A stretch of 32,655 bases of DNA. Origin: Acrasis kona (lineage: Eukaryota > Heterolobosea > Eutetramitea > Acrasida > Acrasidae). Where the stretch lies: contig JAOPGA020000280.1 in assembly GCA_026419775.2 (NCBI GenBank), forward strand, positions 1-32,655, given 5' to 3'. A program made the translations under genes and the position numbers. The notes beneath the pieces were generated by a model. The model ran no database searches. It was not told the DNA's origin and worked only from the letters and a program-made list of their open reading frames with translations. Positions 29,923-32,655 of the stretch are shown here, piece after piece. The first letter of the stretch is position 1. The number at the start of each line of letters is the position of its first letter.

Positions 29923-32655
29923 TTAAACTACAACTTTATCAATTACCACAAAGTCATGTTCGTTTTCACGTTTGGTAGGTTGTAATTCTGGCTGCAGCAA
30001 TATCAACTCCTCCACCTTGTACTCTACAAAATCATTTTCCAACAACCGGTCCACAAAAGCCTTATCCCAATCAGAACCAAATGACCCAGGATCAGAGTCC
30101 ATCAATTGTGCACGTTTGGCCAACCGACGAGACCACTCCATGATAACATTTTCTTGATTGTGAGCATAATAATAAAAAGAAGGTTGAATTAACAATGGTC
30201 TCCTCTTGTCGGTGTTTACAATATCATCATCGACATCACCACCAGTCAAATTTTTATTCAAAAAAGGTACAAAAAAACAAGGTTGATCACTCAACTCCTC
30301 GCCAACAAAAATCCATTTATAAATTTGAAATGCATCCGGCAACACACAAATTACATAATCTAAAAACTTGATGGCCTCCACCAACACGCTCACCTCTCGA
30401 TGACCATGATTCTCTTGAGCATCATCATCTCCCAATATCCTGATCAACTCGGTGACCATGGTGGGCCAGAACAAATTCAAATGAACGGCGCTACTCCTGC
30501 ACACAATCACTCTCATCAACAACAAGAAACTACAAACAACCGGAGCACTATTCGATGACGTCTTCAAACTATCCACCATCTTTTCCAAAATACTTGGATA
30601 GTGAGCGTGATAGTCATCCACGTTACCAGTCAACACCAAGAAGGCAACTCTCTTCATCAATTTGGCTCTCGTAACGCTCTCAGTGTCTCTGGATGAGAAT
30701 ATGCTTTGAGATGTACCAAATCTCTGTAGTAAATCAAATAACAAAGTGGCACTTTTGAGTGGATTATCTTGTGGTGCTAAGGTATCCGATAGAATGGTAC
30801 CTGTAGTGGATATGGCATTCGTTAACATGTTGTTGGTCAGTTTATCAGCTATTCTACCCGGCAACATGTCCTGAACACGATCGGTGACTGTTTTTTCGAC
30901 CACCGTCGACGAAAGTGTCACCGCAGATGATGTTGAAGATTGGTTAAGTGCATTTGGTAAGGTAACAATGGCACCTGATGCCATCACCATCAACACTCTC
31001 CAATCCCTTAATCCCTCGGCTTGTGTCCTAAAGAATGCAGGTTCATTGAACACATCCCAAATGTCTTTTTTTGCATTCTTTAAGGCATGGTTAGGCAATC
31101 GCCTTAATGTCTTTATTAACTTTGTAGTTTTTGTAATCCTGAGTGCATTGTCCAATCCATGGTTTTTTAGAATGTTGCAGAGCGTGCTCACCACTCCGCT
31201 GGTTACGTATTGAATGCGATCCTTATCAGCTGGATCGATTCCATACTTGTAGACGCATTGTAACAAATCAACCAATCCATCATTCAGCGTCATGCTCAAT
31301 AAAATTTGTAACGACGAATCGTATGGATCGTGTATCAAATCATGCAAGATTTGTTCGTGATCCACGTGACGATCCGATTGTAACGATTTGGTCAGCTGAG
31401 ACCTCTTGCTGTTCATCTCACGAACACAACACAAACAAGCAGCGTCGATTAAACGAGCCGTTTGGTCCTTTACGTTCGATTTGATCTTTTTCACGTGATC
31501 TTGAGCATTAGGGAATTTGTGAATAAAGATGATTAGCGTTTGGATCATGTGCGAAATCAACATTGGATCGATTTGTGACGATGGAGGATTCGTACCCAAC
31601 TCATGAACCATCTGCAAGATTCCAGCCAACATTTTACTACTAGTTGGTTGATCCGGATTCATGATGGTGTGAGTCAAGTAACCGTTGAGCAACGACACTG
31701 CGACGCTCTCTTTTATGATTTCTACTTGATGATTTGTTTTTTTAATGTTCAACATGACGTGTACCAAATGAGATACGATCATATCGGGTAGTGCACCCTC
31801 TAAGGAGTCGATCATGTTGAACAGAGATTGATCTTGGTGATGAGGCGTGATTTGAATGGAGTGGGTTGACTCGGGATGAAAGTGACACCAAGCGATGACT
31901 AAGCTACACATGAACCAAACGGGATGCTTCACCAATAAATCATCCAATAAGCCCTGTATGCTCTTATGCAGTGCATGGACATGTTTTAAAGAGTCATTGC
32001 TCTCCTGTAAGTGACACATGACTAAGCTGGAGGTATCCAGGATATTAGGTAGTTCCATCATGAAGAAGGTGTGACTGTCGGTGATTTCTTGATTGGATTG
32101 GGATGGATTGTTGGAATCTTCGTGACTGAATACGTTAATGAAGCTGCTTAATGCTCCAAAAGGTCTCCATGATGACGATTGACTCTGTCTTCTTTGTTTT
32201 TGAGAGCTGGCGGCAAGAGAAGATGTGGAATCTGATTTGTGATTTCGTTCGTGCATGAGTTGGTATTGACTGATGACGTGTGTGGGATCGTGTTGTGACG
32301 AGTGATCCACGCAGTAATTCATCAAGTGTTTGAGTCCATTTAGCAATACCCTACACGTGGTTCCGTTCGTGCTGTTGATTCCTTGTTGGTTGACCACATT
32401 TCGAAGTAACGAACATAGGTGAGGAACGATACTGTTGGTGTAGATCGGCAATTGATCGTGCATGAACGGTAAGAAACTAATGGTGTAATCGATCCAGTAG
32501 TTCATCAAGAAGCTATTTGCATTCTCTAATCCCGATAGAATGATTGGAATCAAGCGATTGGATTTGTTGTTGTAATGGCTTCGTTGCGATTGAGATTGTT
32601 GGGATTGTGATTGGTTGTCGTCGCCATGGGTCGATGATGTGTGATCTGGTTGACC
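29923..32655 (-). CDS. DOP1/Dopey-like protein, C-terminal part; runs off the right edge
   Basis: The frame is open from the right edge to TAA at 29923 (910 codons, no ATG needed inside), so only the C-terminal part is present. Long helical HEAT-like stretches dominate, e.g. NYWIDYTISFLPFMHDQLP and IVPHLCSLLRNVV. The segments KDIWDVFNEPAFFRTQAEGLRDWRVLM and FLDYVICVLPDAFQIYKWIFVGEE resemble the C-terminal region of DOP1 (Dopey) proteins, which work with MON2 in Golgi-endosome traffic. A Ser/Gln-rich low-complexity run lies at the edge (QSQSQQSQSQR) and another at about 32170-32230. The match is by recall of a weakly conserved family, so another HEAT-type trafficking protein is possible. Introns of the full gene may lie outside. 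Confidence 0.6.
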   Translation of the reverse strand, partial: GQPDHTSSTHGDDNQSQSQQSQSQRSHYNNKSNRLIPIILSGLENANSFLMNYWIDYTISFLPFMHDQLPIYTNSIVPHLCSLLRNVVNQQGINSTNGTTCRVLLNGLKHLMNYCVDHSSQHDPTHVISQYQLMHERNHKSDSTSSLAASSQKQRRQSQSSSWRPFGALSSFINVFSHEDSNNPSQSNQEITDSHTFFMMELPNILDTSSLVMCHLQESNDSLKHVHALHKSIQGLLDDLLVKHPVWFMCSLVIAWCHFHPESTHSIQITPHHQDQSLFNMIDSLEGALPDMIVSHLVHVMLNIKKTNHQVEIIKESVAVSLLNGYLTHTIMNPDQPTSSKMLAGILQMVHELGTNPPSSQIDPMLISHMIQTLIIFIHKFPNAQDHVKKIKSNVKDQTARLIDAACLCCVREMNSKRSQLTKSLQSDRHVDHEQILHDLIHDPYDSSLQILLSMTLNDGLVDLLQCVYKYGIDPADKDRIQYVTSGVVSTLCNILKNHGLDNALRITKTTKLIKTLRRLPNHALKNAKKDIWDVFNEPAFFRTQAEGLRDWRVLMVMASGAIVTLPNALNQSSTSSAVTLSSTVVEKTVTDRVQDMLPGRIADKLTNNMLTNAISTTGTILSDTLAPQDNPLKSATLLFDLLQRFGTSQSIFSSRDTESVTRAKLMKRVAFLVLTGNVDDYHAHYPSILEKMVDSLKTSSNSAPVVCSFLLLMRVIVCRSSAVHLNLFWPTMVTELIRILGDDDAQENHGHREVSVLVEAIKFLDYVICVLPDAFQIYKWIFVGEELSDQPCFFVPFLNKNLTGGDVDDDIVNTDKRRPLLIQPSFYYYAHNQENVIMEWSRRLAKRAQLMDSDPGSFGSDWDKAFVDRLLENDFVEYKVEELILLQPELQPTKRENEHDFVVIDKVVV

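Overview
The window is nuclear DNA from a unicellular eukaryote. It is AT-rich and gene-dense, with about 18 protein-coding genes in 32.7 kb. Many genes are split by very short GT-AG introns, and the families present (Skp1, SMU1, RNA polymerase III subunit, augmin subunit, CSC1/TMEM63 channel, sterol reductase, penta-EF-hand protein) are eukaryotic housekeeping families. I cannot name the species. Tiny introns, tight spacing and a cysteine-rich surface protein suggest a free-living amoeboid protist (Heterolobosea or Amoebozoa), but this is inference. No tRNA, rRNA, CRISPR array or intact transposon was seen.

Layout. 1-1464 (-): 5' part of a dipeptidyl-peptidase IV-like gene, with an apparent frameshift near its cut end. 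1813-2543 (+): RPC7-like Pol III subunit. 2757-8349 (-): acyl-CoA thioesterase, bacterial-type sugar isomerase, small membrane protein and CSC1/TMEM63-like channel. 8896-9479 (+): Skp1. 9487-16581 (-): large NHL/p25-alpha-like protein, amidase and cysteine-rich type I membrane protein. 16582-18924: a disordered patch with a poorly defined gene, a duplicated SAM-like end fragment and direct repeats. 18925-20540 (+): F-box-like/LRR gene of seven exons. 20546-23089 (-): coiled-coil protein. 23490-24224 (+): isopentenyl-diphosphate isomerase. 24226-27216 (-): splicing factor SMU1 and an ERG24-type sterol reductase. 27421-29889 (+): HAUS3-like augmin subunit and penta-EF-hand protein. 29923-end (-): DOP1/Dopey-like protein, cut by the right edge.

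I rebuilt gene models by joining open frames across introns that restore family sequence. Nearly all these introns are 33-41 nt, and that regularity helped fix several starts and ends. Neighbouring genes are extremely close. Four convergent pairs have stop codons 1, 5, 7 and 33 nt apart, so their 3' UTRs must overlap or be almost absent.

Functional links are loose. IDI and the sterol reductase both belong to sterol/isoprenoid synthesis, and Skp1 and the F-box-like LRR protein could meet in an SCF ubiquitin ligase. Nothing looks like a dedicated gene cluster. The least explained parts are the repeat-bearing SAM-like locus (17.1-18.7 kb), the NHL/p25-alpha fusion and the cysteine-rich surface protein.
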